From positions 294,787 to 358,786 of the forward strand of contig NZ_HE978531.1 of the NCBI RefSeq assembly GCF_000311745.1: DNA of 64,000 bases, in the 5' to 3' direction. Source of the DNA: Anaerococcus obesiensis ph10. GTDB taxonomy: Bacteria; Bacillota; Clostridia; Tissierellales; Peptoniphilaceae. A program made the position numbers and the translations under genes. The notes beneath the pieces were generated by a model. It had not been told where the DNA came from. It worked only from the letters and a program-made list of their open reading frames with translations, and ran no database searches. Of the stretch, positions 37,162-44,801 are shown in pieces; the stretch's first letter is position 1; every line of letters starts with the position of its first letter.

Positions 37162-38572
37162 AACTATTATAGGATTAGAAATTCACGTTGAATTATCTAC
37201 AAAAACCAAAATGTTTTGTTCCTGTAAAAATGAATTTGGAGCTGTTCCAAACACAAACACTTGTCCAATTTGCTTAGGACACCCAGGAACATTACCTTTA
37301 ATTAATAAAGAAGCTGTAAGATATGCTATAAAAGCAGGTCTTGCCTTAGATTGTGAAATAAGAGAATCAATGAAAATGGATAGAAAAAAATATTTTTATC
37401 CAGACCTTGTAAAGGGATACCAAATAACCCAACAAGACGAGCCTTATGCTGTTGGTGGACATATTATTTTAAGTGATGGAGATGAAATTAGACTAAATTC
37501 TATACACATGGAAGAAGATACAGCAAAATCTAATCACGATGAAAGTAATAACACCCTAATGGATTATAACAGAGCAGGACTTCCTCTAATCGAAATTGTT
37601 ACAGAACCAGATTTAAAATCTGCAAAACAAGCAAGAGAATTTGTTGAAAAATTAGCTCAAACTTTAAGATTTTTGGAAGTTTCCGATTGTATTATGGCAG
37701 AAGGGCAAATGCGTTGCGACGTAAATATAAATCTAGAAAATCTTGATAATGGAGAAAAAACAACAATATCTGAGATTAAAAATCTAAATTCAATAAAAGC
37801 AATCGAAGATGCTCTTTTATTTGAAACTGATAGACATAAAAAAATGCTTGAAGAAGGAAAAAAATCAGTAAAAGAAACCAGAAGATGGGATGACGATTCT
37901 CAAACTACAATTTCTATGAGAACTAAAGAAACTGCTAATGATTATAGATTTTCTATAGAAGCAGATATACCAAGAATTGAGCTTAGCAAAGAATTTATTA
38001 ATGAAATAAAAGAAAATTTACCAGAATTGCCTGAAGCAAAAGCAAAAAGATATATGAAAGAATATAAGCTTTCAGAATATGATGCAAAACTTTTGTCAAA
38101 CGATAGAAATCTTGCAAATTTATTTGAAAAAACAAATGATTTGGTAAAAAATCCTAAGGAAGTTTCAAATTGGATACTAAGTGAGCTTTCAAGAAGGCTA
38201 AATGAAAGTGAAATTGAAGCAGATCAAATGAATTTATCTGTAGAAAATTTCTCTAAATTAATAAATTTAGTTTTGTCTAATAAAATTAACAATAATGTTG
38301 GAAAAAAATTATTAAGAGAAATTTTTGAATCAAATGAAGATCCAGAAAAACTTGCTAAAGATAGAAATCTTCTTCAAATTAATGATGAAAATTTCTTAGA
38401 AGATGTAGTTAAAGAAGTCTTAAGCGAAAATTCTCAATCAATTGAAGACATAAAAAATGGTAAAGATAGAGCTTTTGGATTTTTAGTTGGTCAATGTATG
38501 AAAAAAACTAAAGGAAAGGCTAATCCACAACAAATAAATATCTTATTAAAAGAAAGAATAGGAGAGTTATAA
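37151..38572 (+). CDS. gatB: Asp-tRNA(Asn)/Glu-tRNA(Gln) amidotransferase subunit B
   Basis: Kinase/amidotransferase subunit that activates and amidates mischarged Glu-tRNA or Asp-tRNA. The 473-residue protein begins with IGLEIHVELSTKTKMFC, has the zinc-binding CSCKN and CPIC cysteines, the KKYFYPDLVKGYQITQ motif near 85, the DYNRAGLPLIEIVTEP motif near 140 and the C-terminal YqeY-like tail domain. It is last in the ligA-gatCAB run. A hairpin starts at its stop codon. Confidence 0.96.
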   Translation: MKTRTIIGLEIHVELSTKTKMFCSCKNEFGAVPNTNTCPICLGHPGTLPLINKEAVRYAIKAGLALDCEIRESMKMDRKKYFYPDLVKGYQITQQDEPYAVGGHIILSDGDEIRLNSIHMEEDTAKSNHDESNNTLMDYNRAGLPLIEIVTEPDLKSAKQAREFVEKLAQTLRFLEVSDCIMAEGQMRCDVNINLENLDNGEKTTISEIKNLNSIKAIEDALLFETDRHKKMLEEGKKSVKETRRWDDDSQTTISMRTKETANDYRFSIEADIPRIELSKEFINEIKENLPELPEAKAKRYMKEYKLSEYDAKLLSNDRNLANLFEKTNDLVKNPKEVSNWILSELSRRLNESEIEADQMNLSVENFSKLINLVLSNKINNNVGKKLLREIFESNEDPEKLAKDRNLLQINDENFLEDVVKEVLSENSQSIEDIKNGKDRAFGFLVGQCMKKTKGKANPQQINILLKERIGEL

Positions 38573-38596
38573 GAGTAAGCTTTTTAGCTACTCTTA
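38570..38596 (+). terminator. Hairpin between gatB and the amidohydrolase gene
   Basis: TAAGAGTA (from 38570) pairs with TACTCTTA (to 38596) around an AGC/GCT extension and a T-rich loop. There is no long T-tract, only ATTTATT, and the next ATG is six bases further. It may be a weak terminator or control initiation of the next gene. Confidence 0.45.
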
Positions 38597-38602
38597 TTTA
38601 TT

Positions 38603-39883
38603 ATGAATATACTTATAGAAAATGTAAAAATCCTCACAATGGTTGATGGGGAAGTAATAAAAAATGGAAATATTTATATAGAAAATGAAAAAATAAAAAA
38701 GATTACAAGTGATAAAATTGATTTTTCTTATGATAAAAAAATAGATGGCAAAAATTATCTTGCAATGCCTGGTTTTGTAAATGCTCACACCCATGTTGGG
38801 ATGAGTTTATTTAGAAATTTTAGCGATGATGTTGAATTAATGACTTGGCTAAATGAAAAAATTTGGCCTTTGGAAGATAAATTAATTGCAGAAGATGTTT
38901 ATTGGGCCTCACTCTTATCTCAAGCTGAAATGATTATGACAGGAACAACAAGTTTTGCAGACATGTATTATTTTGAAGATCAAACTATAAAAGCCCTAGA
39001 AAAATCAAAAATGCGAGCGCAAATTTCAAGAGGACTTACTCTTGAAGATAAAGACTGTACAAAAATAAAAGAAAATATTGATCTTTTTAAAAAATATGAA
39101 AATTCTCAAGATGGAAGAATAAATATAGCTTTTGGACCTCACGCGGTTTACACAACAGATAAAAATTATCTAAAAGAAATAAATAAATACGCAAAAAAAT
39201 ATAAGATGCCAGTTCATATTCATTTATCTGAAACAAAAACAGAAAACACAGATTGTATGAAAAGATTTAATCAAAGTCCAACTGAAGTCTTTGAAGAATG
39301 TGGAATTTTTGAAAATAAAACAATAGCAGCTCATGGAGTTTATTTATCAGATAAAGATTTAGGTATTTTATCAAAATATGATGTTAGTGTAGTTCACAAT
39401 CCTTCAAGTAATTTGAAACTTTCATCGGGATTTTTAGATTGTACAAGAGTGATTAATAAGAAAATAAATTTAGCTATGGGTACAGATTCATCTGCAAGCA
39501 ATAATAATTTATCAATGATAAAAGAAATTTCTTTAGCATCACTTGTGTCAAAATATAAAAATCCTCAAAATTTAAAAGCTTATGATGTTTTAAAAATGGC
39601 TACAATAAATGGGGCGAAGGCATTGGGACTTGATGATAAAATTGGAACTTTGGAAGAAGGAAAACTTGCAGATATTATTTTAATTGATTTAAATAATCCT
39701 AACCATACACCACAAAATAATTTGATTTCATCCTTGCCTTATTCAACTTTTGATAAAGATGTTTCTTATGTAATAATTAATGGTGATCTTGTGTATGATG
39801 ATAAAAAATTTGTTTATTTAAATGAGAAAGAAATAATTAAAAATGCAGAAGAATCATTTCAAAAATTGAGGAATAGAAAATGA
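38603..39883 (+). CDS. mtaD: Amidohydrolase, MTA/SAH deaminase-like
   Basis: Metal-dependent deaminase of the TrzN/AtzA-like amidohydrolases. The 426-residue protein has the metal motif NAHTHVGMSLFRN near residue 60, FGPHAVYT near 176, HIHLSET near 202, AAHGVYL near 230 and MGTDSSASNNN near 298. The closest well-known family is 5-methylthioadenosine/S-adenosylhomocysteine deaminase, but related enzymes act on guanine or cytosine derivatives. No ribosome site is visible, and a hairpin lies just upstream. It overlaps the acpS-nnrD gene by four bases. Confidence 0.8.
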   Translation: MNILIENVKILTMVDGEVIKNGNIYIENEKIKKITSDKIDFSYDKKIDGKNYLAMPGFVNAHTHVGMSLFRNFSDDVELMTWLNEKIWPLEDKLIAEDVYWASLLSQAEMIMTGTTSFADMYYFEDQTIKALEKSKMRAQISRGLTLEDKDCTKIKENIDLFKKYENSQDGRINIAFGPHAVYTTDKNYLKEINKYAKKYKMPVHIHLSETKTENTDCMKRFNQSPTEVFEECGIFENKTIAAHGVYLSDKDLGILSKYDVSVVHNPSSNLKLSSGFLDCTRVINKKINLAMGTDSSASNNNLSMIKEISLASLVSKYKNPQNLKAYDVLKMATINGAKALGLDDKIGTLEEGKLADIILIDLNNPNHTPQNNLISSLPYSTFDKDVSYVIINGDLVYDDKKFVYLNEKEIIKNAEESFQKLRNRK

Positions 39884-41067
39884 TAGGAATTGACATAGTA
39901 AATATTGAAAAATTTAAAGAAAAATTAGAAAAAAAAGATTTTGAGAGTAAAATATTTACTGATAATGAAATTCATTATTCTAAAAAAAAGAAAAATTCAT
40001 TACAAACTTTTGCTGGAATTTTTGCAGCAAAAGAAGCTATTATTAAGGCTTGTGGTTTTAATTTAGCCTACATATTGAGAAAAAAAATAGAAATCAAACA
40101 TATAGGTAATAAACCGATTGTTTTTATTGATAATAATAAAACACAATTAAATTTGAGTATAAGCCATGACGGAAATTATGCTCTTGCTATTTGCTTAAAA
40201 AAAGAAAATTATATTGAAATAAATAAATCTGTAAAAAAATTATTAAAAGATAGACCAAAAGATGGACACAAGGGAGATTTTGGAAAAGTTGCAATAATTG
40301 GTGGGCAAAAAGGAATGGCTGGTTCTGTTTATTTGTCATCTTGTGCATCTTTACGTTCGGGATGTGGTCTTTCTTATATTATTTGTCCTTCATCTATTTC
40401 TGACATTTTACAAATAAAATCTACAGAAAGTATAATAAATGAGGTAGATTGTGATTATTTTTATTACTCAGAAAAAATAAGCAATAAAATTTTATCACTA
40501 ATAAAAAATAAAGATGCAATAGGAATTGGTCCTGGTATGGGCAAGGGAAATAATCTTTATAAATTAATAGAAAAAATAATCCAAAATTATGAAAAAAATC
40601 TATTAATTGATGCAGATGGACTAAATGCTTTGAAAGAAAATATTGAAATAATAGATAAGAAAGAAAATATTGTTTTAACTCCGCATGAAATGGAATTTTC
40701 TAGAATTTCAAATTTGCCTTTAGATTATATAAAAAACAATAGGGCAAAAGTTTCTTTTGAATTTGCAAAAAAACATAATATTGTTTTAGTTTTGAAAGGA
40801 AAAAATACAATTGTTACAGATGGTGTAAATATTTACATAAATGAATCTGGAAATAATGGAATGGCGACAGCTGGTAGCGGAGATGTTTTGACAGGAATTT
40901 TACTTTCAAATTTAGCTATTATGAAACCGTATGATGCGGCGGTTTTGTCTGTTTACATTCATGGGCTTGCTGGAGATATTTATTCTTTAGAAAACTCTCA
41001 AGATTCACTAATTGCTAGTGATATTATAAAAAATTTACCAAAGACCTATAAATTAATGAGGTGTTAA
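39880..41067 (+). CDS. Fusion of holo-ACP synthase and ADP-dependent NAD(P)H-hydrate dehydratase
   Basis: One 395-residue protein with two enzymes. Residues 1 to about 108 are AcpS, with GIDIVNIEKF at the start (Mg-binding Asp) and FAAKEAIIKA near residue 48; it transfers phosphopantetheine to acyl carrier protein. Residues about 118-395 are NnrD (ribokinase-like), with GDFGKVAIIGG near 130, IGIGPGMG near 212, LTPHEMEF near 267 and MATAGSGDVLTGIL near 325; it repairs hydrated NAD(P)H. The NnrE epimerase domain usual in bifunctional Nnr proteins is missing. The domains are in frame with no stop. The alr gene follows with a one-base overlap. Confidence 0.9.
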   Translation: MIGIDIVNIEKFKEKLEKKDFESKIFTDNEIHYSKKKKNSLQTFAGIFAAKEAIIKACGFNLAYILRKKIEIKHIGNKPIVFIDNNKTQLNLSISHDGNYALAICLKKENYIEINKSVKKLLKDRPKDGHKGDFGKVAIIGGQKGMAGSVYLSSCASLRSGCGLSYIICPSSISDILQIKSTESIINEVDCDYFYYSEKISNKILSLIKNKDAIGIGPGMGKGNNLYKLIEKIIQNYEKNLLIDADGLNALKENIEIIDKKENIVLTPHEMEFSRISNLPLDYIKNNRAKVSFEFAKKHNIVLVLKGKNTIVTDGVNIYINESGNNGMATAGSGDVLTGILLSNLAIMKPYDAAVLSVYIHGLAGDIYSLENSQDSLIASDIIKNLPKTYKLMRC

Positions 41068-42172
41068 TGATGGAAGAAAATTATTTATTAGTTGATTTAG
41101 ACAAAATATTAAATAATATCAAATCAATAAAAGAAAAATCTCAAAATTCAAAATTTTGTGCAGTTTTAAAGGCTGACGCTTACGGGCTAGGTTCTTTAGA
41201 AGTTGCAAATTACATAAAAAATTACATAGATTACATAGCTGTAGCTCAATTTAAAGAGGCAAAATATTTAAGAGACAATGGAATTAATACTCCTATTTTA
41301 ATATTAGGATATTTGCCTATAGATAAATATAATGAATGTGGCAAATTAAATATTGATGTAGTAATTTATGATTTAGATTATGCTAAAGAAATAAATAGTA
41401 AATTAAATTCAAAAATAAATTGTCATATTGGGCTTGATACAGGACATACAAGAATTGGATTTAGAGATTTTGAAATAGAAAAAATAAAAAATTAAAAGAG
41501 CTTGAAAATTTAAATTTCATAGGAGCTTTTTCTCATTTTGCAACAGCTGATGAGAAAGATTTAACATATACAAATGAACAATATAAAAAATTCACATACA
41601 TAATAGACCAAATCAAAGATGATTTTGATTTAAAATTAGTTCATATTGCAAATTCTGCAGCATCAATGGAATATGATTTTAAATCAGACTTGTTGAGGGT
41701 AGGGATTTCTTTGTATGGCGTTTATCCATCTGATTATATAAAAGAAATTTCAAAAATTAAATTAGAACAAGCTTTTGAATTTAAAGCACAAATTTCTTTT
41801 GTAAAAAATGTAGAAAAAGGAACAAGCATTTCTTATGGCAGAACCTTTACTGCTGATAAAGATATGAAAGTTGCTACAGTTGCAATAGGTTATGCAGATG
41901 GATTTAAAAGAGCATTTTCAAATATAGGAGAAGTTTTAGTAAATGGGAAACTAGCAAGAGTTGTTGGAAGAGTTTGTATGGATCAAATGATGATTGATGT
42001 AAGTGATATTGATTGTAAAATAGGAGATTATATTACAATTTATCCAGATATTTACAAAGAGGCAAAAAAAATTAATACAATCCCTTATGAATTAATGACT
42101 TCAATTTCAAAAAGAGTTCCTAGGATTTATAAATGCAATTCTAAATTTATAGGAGAAAATAATGAAAGTTAA
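41067..42172 (+). pseudogene. alr: Alanine racemase, frame-shifted
   Basis: PLP enzyme that makes D-alanine for peptidoglycan. The N-terminal part has the PLP lysine motif VLKADAYGLG near residue 35 and ends early at TAA 41493-41495. The -1 frame continues at once as LKELENLNFIGAFSHFATAD, including the family segment, and runs to 42172 with the catalytic Tyr in ISYGRTF. One extra A in the A6 run 41486-41491 (or 41479-41484) gives a normal protein of 368 residues. The start may be the ATG at 41067 or 41070, after GAGGTG. A sequencing error is plausible, because the gene is normally essential for wall synthesis. Confidence 0.88.
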
Positions 42173-42506
42173 AAGAGGAGATTTATTTTATGCAGATCTT
42201 TCTCCTGTTGTAGGGAGCGAACAGGGAGGAGTAAGACCTGTAATTGTTGTGCAAAATGATATGGGAAATAAATATTCTCCAACAATTATAGTAGTTCCTG
42301 TTACAAGTCAATTAAAAAAATCAAAATTGCCTACCCATGTTTCTTTAAGTGCAAATCAATTTGGTTTGCCAAAAAATAGCGTGGCTCTTCTTGAACAATT
42401 GAGAACAATCGATAAGAGAAGGCTAAGAGATAAATTAGGTTCTTTTGATAAGTCGGTAATGTTAAAAATTGATGCGGCAATTGCCATATCTGTAGGAATA
42501 GATTAG
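42162..42506 (+). CDS. MazF/PemK-family endoribonuclease toxin
   Basis: mRNA interferase of the MazF/NdoA type. The 114-residue length is typical. The fold motifs KRGDLFYADLSPVVGSEQGG (start), RPVIVVQND, VVPVTSQ and LLEQLRTIDKRRL are intact, including the conserved Arg of the catalytic site. It overlaps alr by 11 bases. In Bacillus-type loci a small antitoxin gene lies between alr and mazF, but none is seen here, nor is there room for one. It may pair with an antitoxin elsewhere or act in another way. Confidence 0.9.
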   Translation: MKVKRGDLFYADLSPVVGSEQGGVRPVIVVQNDMGNKYSPTIIVVPVTSQLKKSKLPTHVSLSANQFGLPKNSVALLEQLRTIDKRRLRDKLGSFDKSVMLKIDAAIAISVGID

Positions 42507-42787
42507 TGAAAATAAATTTTAAAAACTTATTAATAGTATTCCTGTCGGCTTTTTTTATTTTTTTGCTTGTTAATAAAAAAGAAAATACATATACAAATTT
42601 AGATGAATTAGAAATTACTTATATAGACGTAGGTCAAGGAAATGCAGTTTTAGTAAAAACAAAGGACAAAAGTCTATTAATAGATGGGGGAAATAGGTCT
42701 AATAGTAGATATTATTATACTTATATTAAAAATAAAAACCTTAAAAAAAAGCAAGTTAAAGAAAATCTTTTAATTAAGAATTTCTAA
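42506..42787 (+). pseudogene. Truncated metallo-beta-lactamase-fold (ComEC-C-terminal-like) protein
   Basis: Starts at GTG 42506 on the mazF stop. It has one membrane segment (about residues 5-24), then ITYIDVGQGNAVLVKTKDKSLLIDGGNRS, which is the start of ComEC-type metallo-beta-lactamase domains. The next family element, the HxHxDH metal motif, is missing. The last 14 residues are encoded by the terminator stem. Only about 80 of some 270 family residues remain, so a 3' deletion is inferred and the product should be inactive. Confidence 0.75.
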
Positions 42788-42799
42788 AACTTGCTTTTT
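42743..42799. terminator. Bidirectional terminator between the truncated gene and murC
   Basis: AAAAAGCAAGTT (42746-42757) pairs with AACTTGCTTTTT (42788-42799), with runs of A upstream and T downstream. It can end transcription from both sides. The left arm and loop are read as the tail of the truncated plus-strand gene. Confidence 0.75.
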
Positions 42800-42807
42800 A
42801 ATTTCTT

Positions 42808-44199
42808 TTATTCACTAACACCTGCTATCATTCTAGCTAAACGATCTGAATCTCCGCTACCTGTAACTATAACTTGATCATCTTTTTTAATATCAGACAA
42901 TAAGTATTCTTTTACCTTTTCAAATGTAGGAATATATTTTGCGCTTTTTCCAGTTTTAATTAGAGCATCAACTACATCTTTACTAGAAATACTTGGATCA
43001 AATGGTTCACGTGCTGCAAAAATATCAGTAATTATAACTTCATCAGCTTCATCAAAACATTTAACAAATTCATTAAACAATCTCTTAGTTCTTGTGTAAG
43101 TATGAGGTTGCCATACACAAATAAGTCTTCCTTTTGTGTGTTCAGCCAAGGCATTTAAATTAACTTGAATTTCTGAAGGATGGTGACCATAATCTAAAAT
43201 AATATTGCAATCATTAACATTTCCTATTAATTGCATTCTTCTTTCAAGACCAGTGTAGGCTTCGATATTTTTTTTGATCGTTTTTATGTCAACACCACTT
43301 TCTAAAGTAGCAATGATTGATGCGCAAGCATTATTTATATTATGTCTTCCAAGAATTGCTAGCTCAAAATGTTCAACATCTCCATTTTTCATTATCAAAT
43401 CAAATCTAGGCTTACCACTTTCATCAAAACTTATATTTGTAGCATTATAATCAGCATCAGGATTATCTTGTCCATAGGTAATCAATTCTCCTTGAACTGC
43501 ATCTATAACTAATTTATTATTTTCTTCATTTAAATTCAAAATTGTTTTTGAATCTTTACTTTGATTTCTCAAGTAAAATTTAAAAGTTTCAACTATGTCA
43601 TTTATGTCTTTATAATAATCAAGATGATCTTCGTCAATATTTAAAATTATTCCAATTGAAGGGTAATAATATCTTATATTTCCTTTATATTCACAAGCTT
43701 CTGTTACTAATATATCCTTATCGCCAACATGAACATTTCCTTCGATTTCATCAAGATCTCCACCCAATAAAATAGTAGGATTTTTTGTAGAATTCATAAG
43801 AATTTTTGAAATCATACTTGTTGTTGTACTTTTTCCATGAGAACCAGAAACTGCAATAGAATTTTTGTAGTTTTTCATCAAACCACCCAAGAAAACCCCA
43901 CGGCTTACTACAGGAATATCAAGTTTTCTAGCTGCAACTAATTCTTCATTATTTTCGGCGATTGCATCTGTATATATAACTAAATCTGGATTTTTAATAT
44001 TTTCTTTTTTTTGTCCAATTGTATATTTAATTCCATTTTTATCTAAATGTTTGCTTGTTTCAGAAATTGAAATGTCAGATCCTGTAACCTTATAACCATT
44101 ATTATTTAATAAAATAGCAATACCACTCATGGAAATTCCACCAATTCCTATCATATGTATATTTTTATATTTATAATCATTTATGTTAAATTCGAACAT
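42808..44199 (-). CDS. murC: UDP-N-acetylmuramate-L-alanine ligase
   Basis: ATP-dependent addition of L-Ala to UDP-MurNAc, the first peptide step of peptidoglycan precursor synthesis. The 463-residue protein has the N-terminal MIGIGGISMSGIA Rossmann motif, the ATP site AVSGSHGKSTTT near residue 115, NIDEDHLDYY near 187 and DYGHHPSE near 335. AAAGGAGCATC lies upstream of the ATG on the minus strand. It stands alone between converging and diverging neighbours, with its own promoter and terminator. Confidence 0.96.
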   Translation of the reverse strand: MFEFNINDYKYKNIHMIGIGGISMSGIAILLNNNGYKVTGSDISISETSKHLDKNGIKYTIGQKKENIKNPDLVIYTDAIAENNEELVAARKLDIPVVSRGVFLGGLMKNYKNSIAVSGSHGKSTTTSMISKILMNSTKNPTILLGGDLDEIEGNVHVGDKDILVTEACEYKGNIRYYYPSIGIILNIDEDHLDYYKDINDIVETFKFYLRNQSKDSKTILNLNEENNKLVIDAVQGELITYGQDNPDADYNATNISFDESGKPRFDLIMKNGDVEHFELAILGRHNINNACASIIATLESGVDIKTIKKNIEAYTGLERRMQLIGNVNDCNIILDYGHHPSEIQVNLNALAEHTKGRLICVWQPHTYTRTKRLFNEFVKCFDEADEVIITDIFAAREPFDPSISSKDVVDALIKTGKSAKYIPTFEKVKEYLLSDIKKDDQVIVTGSGDSDRLARMIAGVSE

Positions 44200-44234
44200 T
44201 GATGCTCCTTTATTTTTATATTTTTTGCCTAACT

Positions 44235-44240
44235 ATTATA
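44235..44240 (-). promoter_or_regulatory. murC promoter (extended -10)
   Basis: On the minus strand this reads TGGTATAAT, a perfect -10 with TGN extension, about 35 bases upstream of the murC ATG. No clear -35 is seen. Confidence 0.55.
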
Positions 44241-44295
44241 CCATAAAATTTATACAAAGACCATTAATTTGATATTTCTAACAACTTTTACCAAA

Positions 44296-44324
44296 TTGAC
44301 AGTAAAGTCATAAAATGATAATCT
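44296..44324 (+). promoter_or_regulatory. rpiB-tkt promoter
   Basis: A perfect TTGACA at 44296-44301 precedes TAATCT at 17-base spacing, or GATAAT (44317-44322) at 15. An AGAGAGG ribosome site follows before rpiB. Confidence 0.6.
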
Positions 44325-44357
44325 TTATTTATAAGCAAATAGTTAGAGAGGTTTTTA

Positions 44358-44801
44358 ATGAAATATATAATAGGAAATGATCATGGTGGTATTGATCTAG
44401 TTGATAGCGTAGAAGAAAAACTTTTAGAACTTGGATATGAAGTTGAAAAAGTTGGAACATTTACAAAAGAATCTTGTGATTATTCAGATTTTGCAAAAAT
44501 TGCATGCGAAAAAGTTTTAAACAAAGAAGCTGATTTTGCTGTTTTAATTTGTGGGACAGGAATAGGAATGAGTCTTGCTGCCAATAAATTTAAAGGTATA
44601 AGAGCAGCTTGCGTGTCTGAGACATATTCTGCAAAAATGTCTAGAGCGCACAATAATAGTAATGTTTTGTGCATAGGTTCAAGAGTAATTGGCTCAGAAG
44701 TTGCAAAAATGATTGTAGAGATTTTTGCTACAACAGAATTTGAAGGCGGACGTCATCTTAAAAGAGTAAATAAAATCAAAGAAATTGAGGAGAATAATTA
44801 A
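44358..44801 (+). CDS. rpiB: Ribose-5-phosphate isomerase B
   Basis: Interconverts ribulose 5-phosphate and ribose 5-phosphate. The 147-residue protein has IGNDHGGIDL near residue 5, the catalytic Cys in ICGTGIGMS near 66 and AHNNSNVLCIGSRVIG near 100. Related LacA/LacB and allose isomerases share this fold, but the single gene next to transketolase supports RpiB. The tkt ATG overlaps its stop. Confidence 0.93.
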   Translation: MKYIIGNDHGGIDLVDSVEEKLLELGYEVEKVGTFTKESCDYSDFAKIACEKVLNKEADFAVLICGTGIGMSLAANKFKGIRAACVSETYSAKMSRAHNNSNVLCIGSRVIGSEVAKMIVEIFATTEFEGGRHLKRVNKIKEIEENN

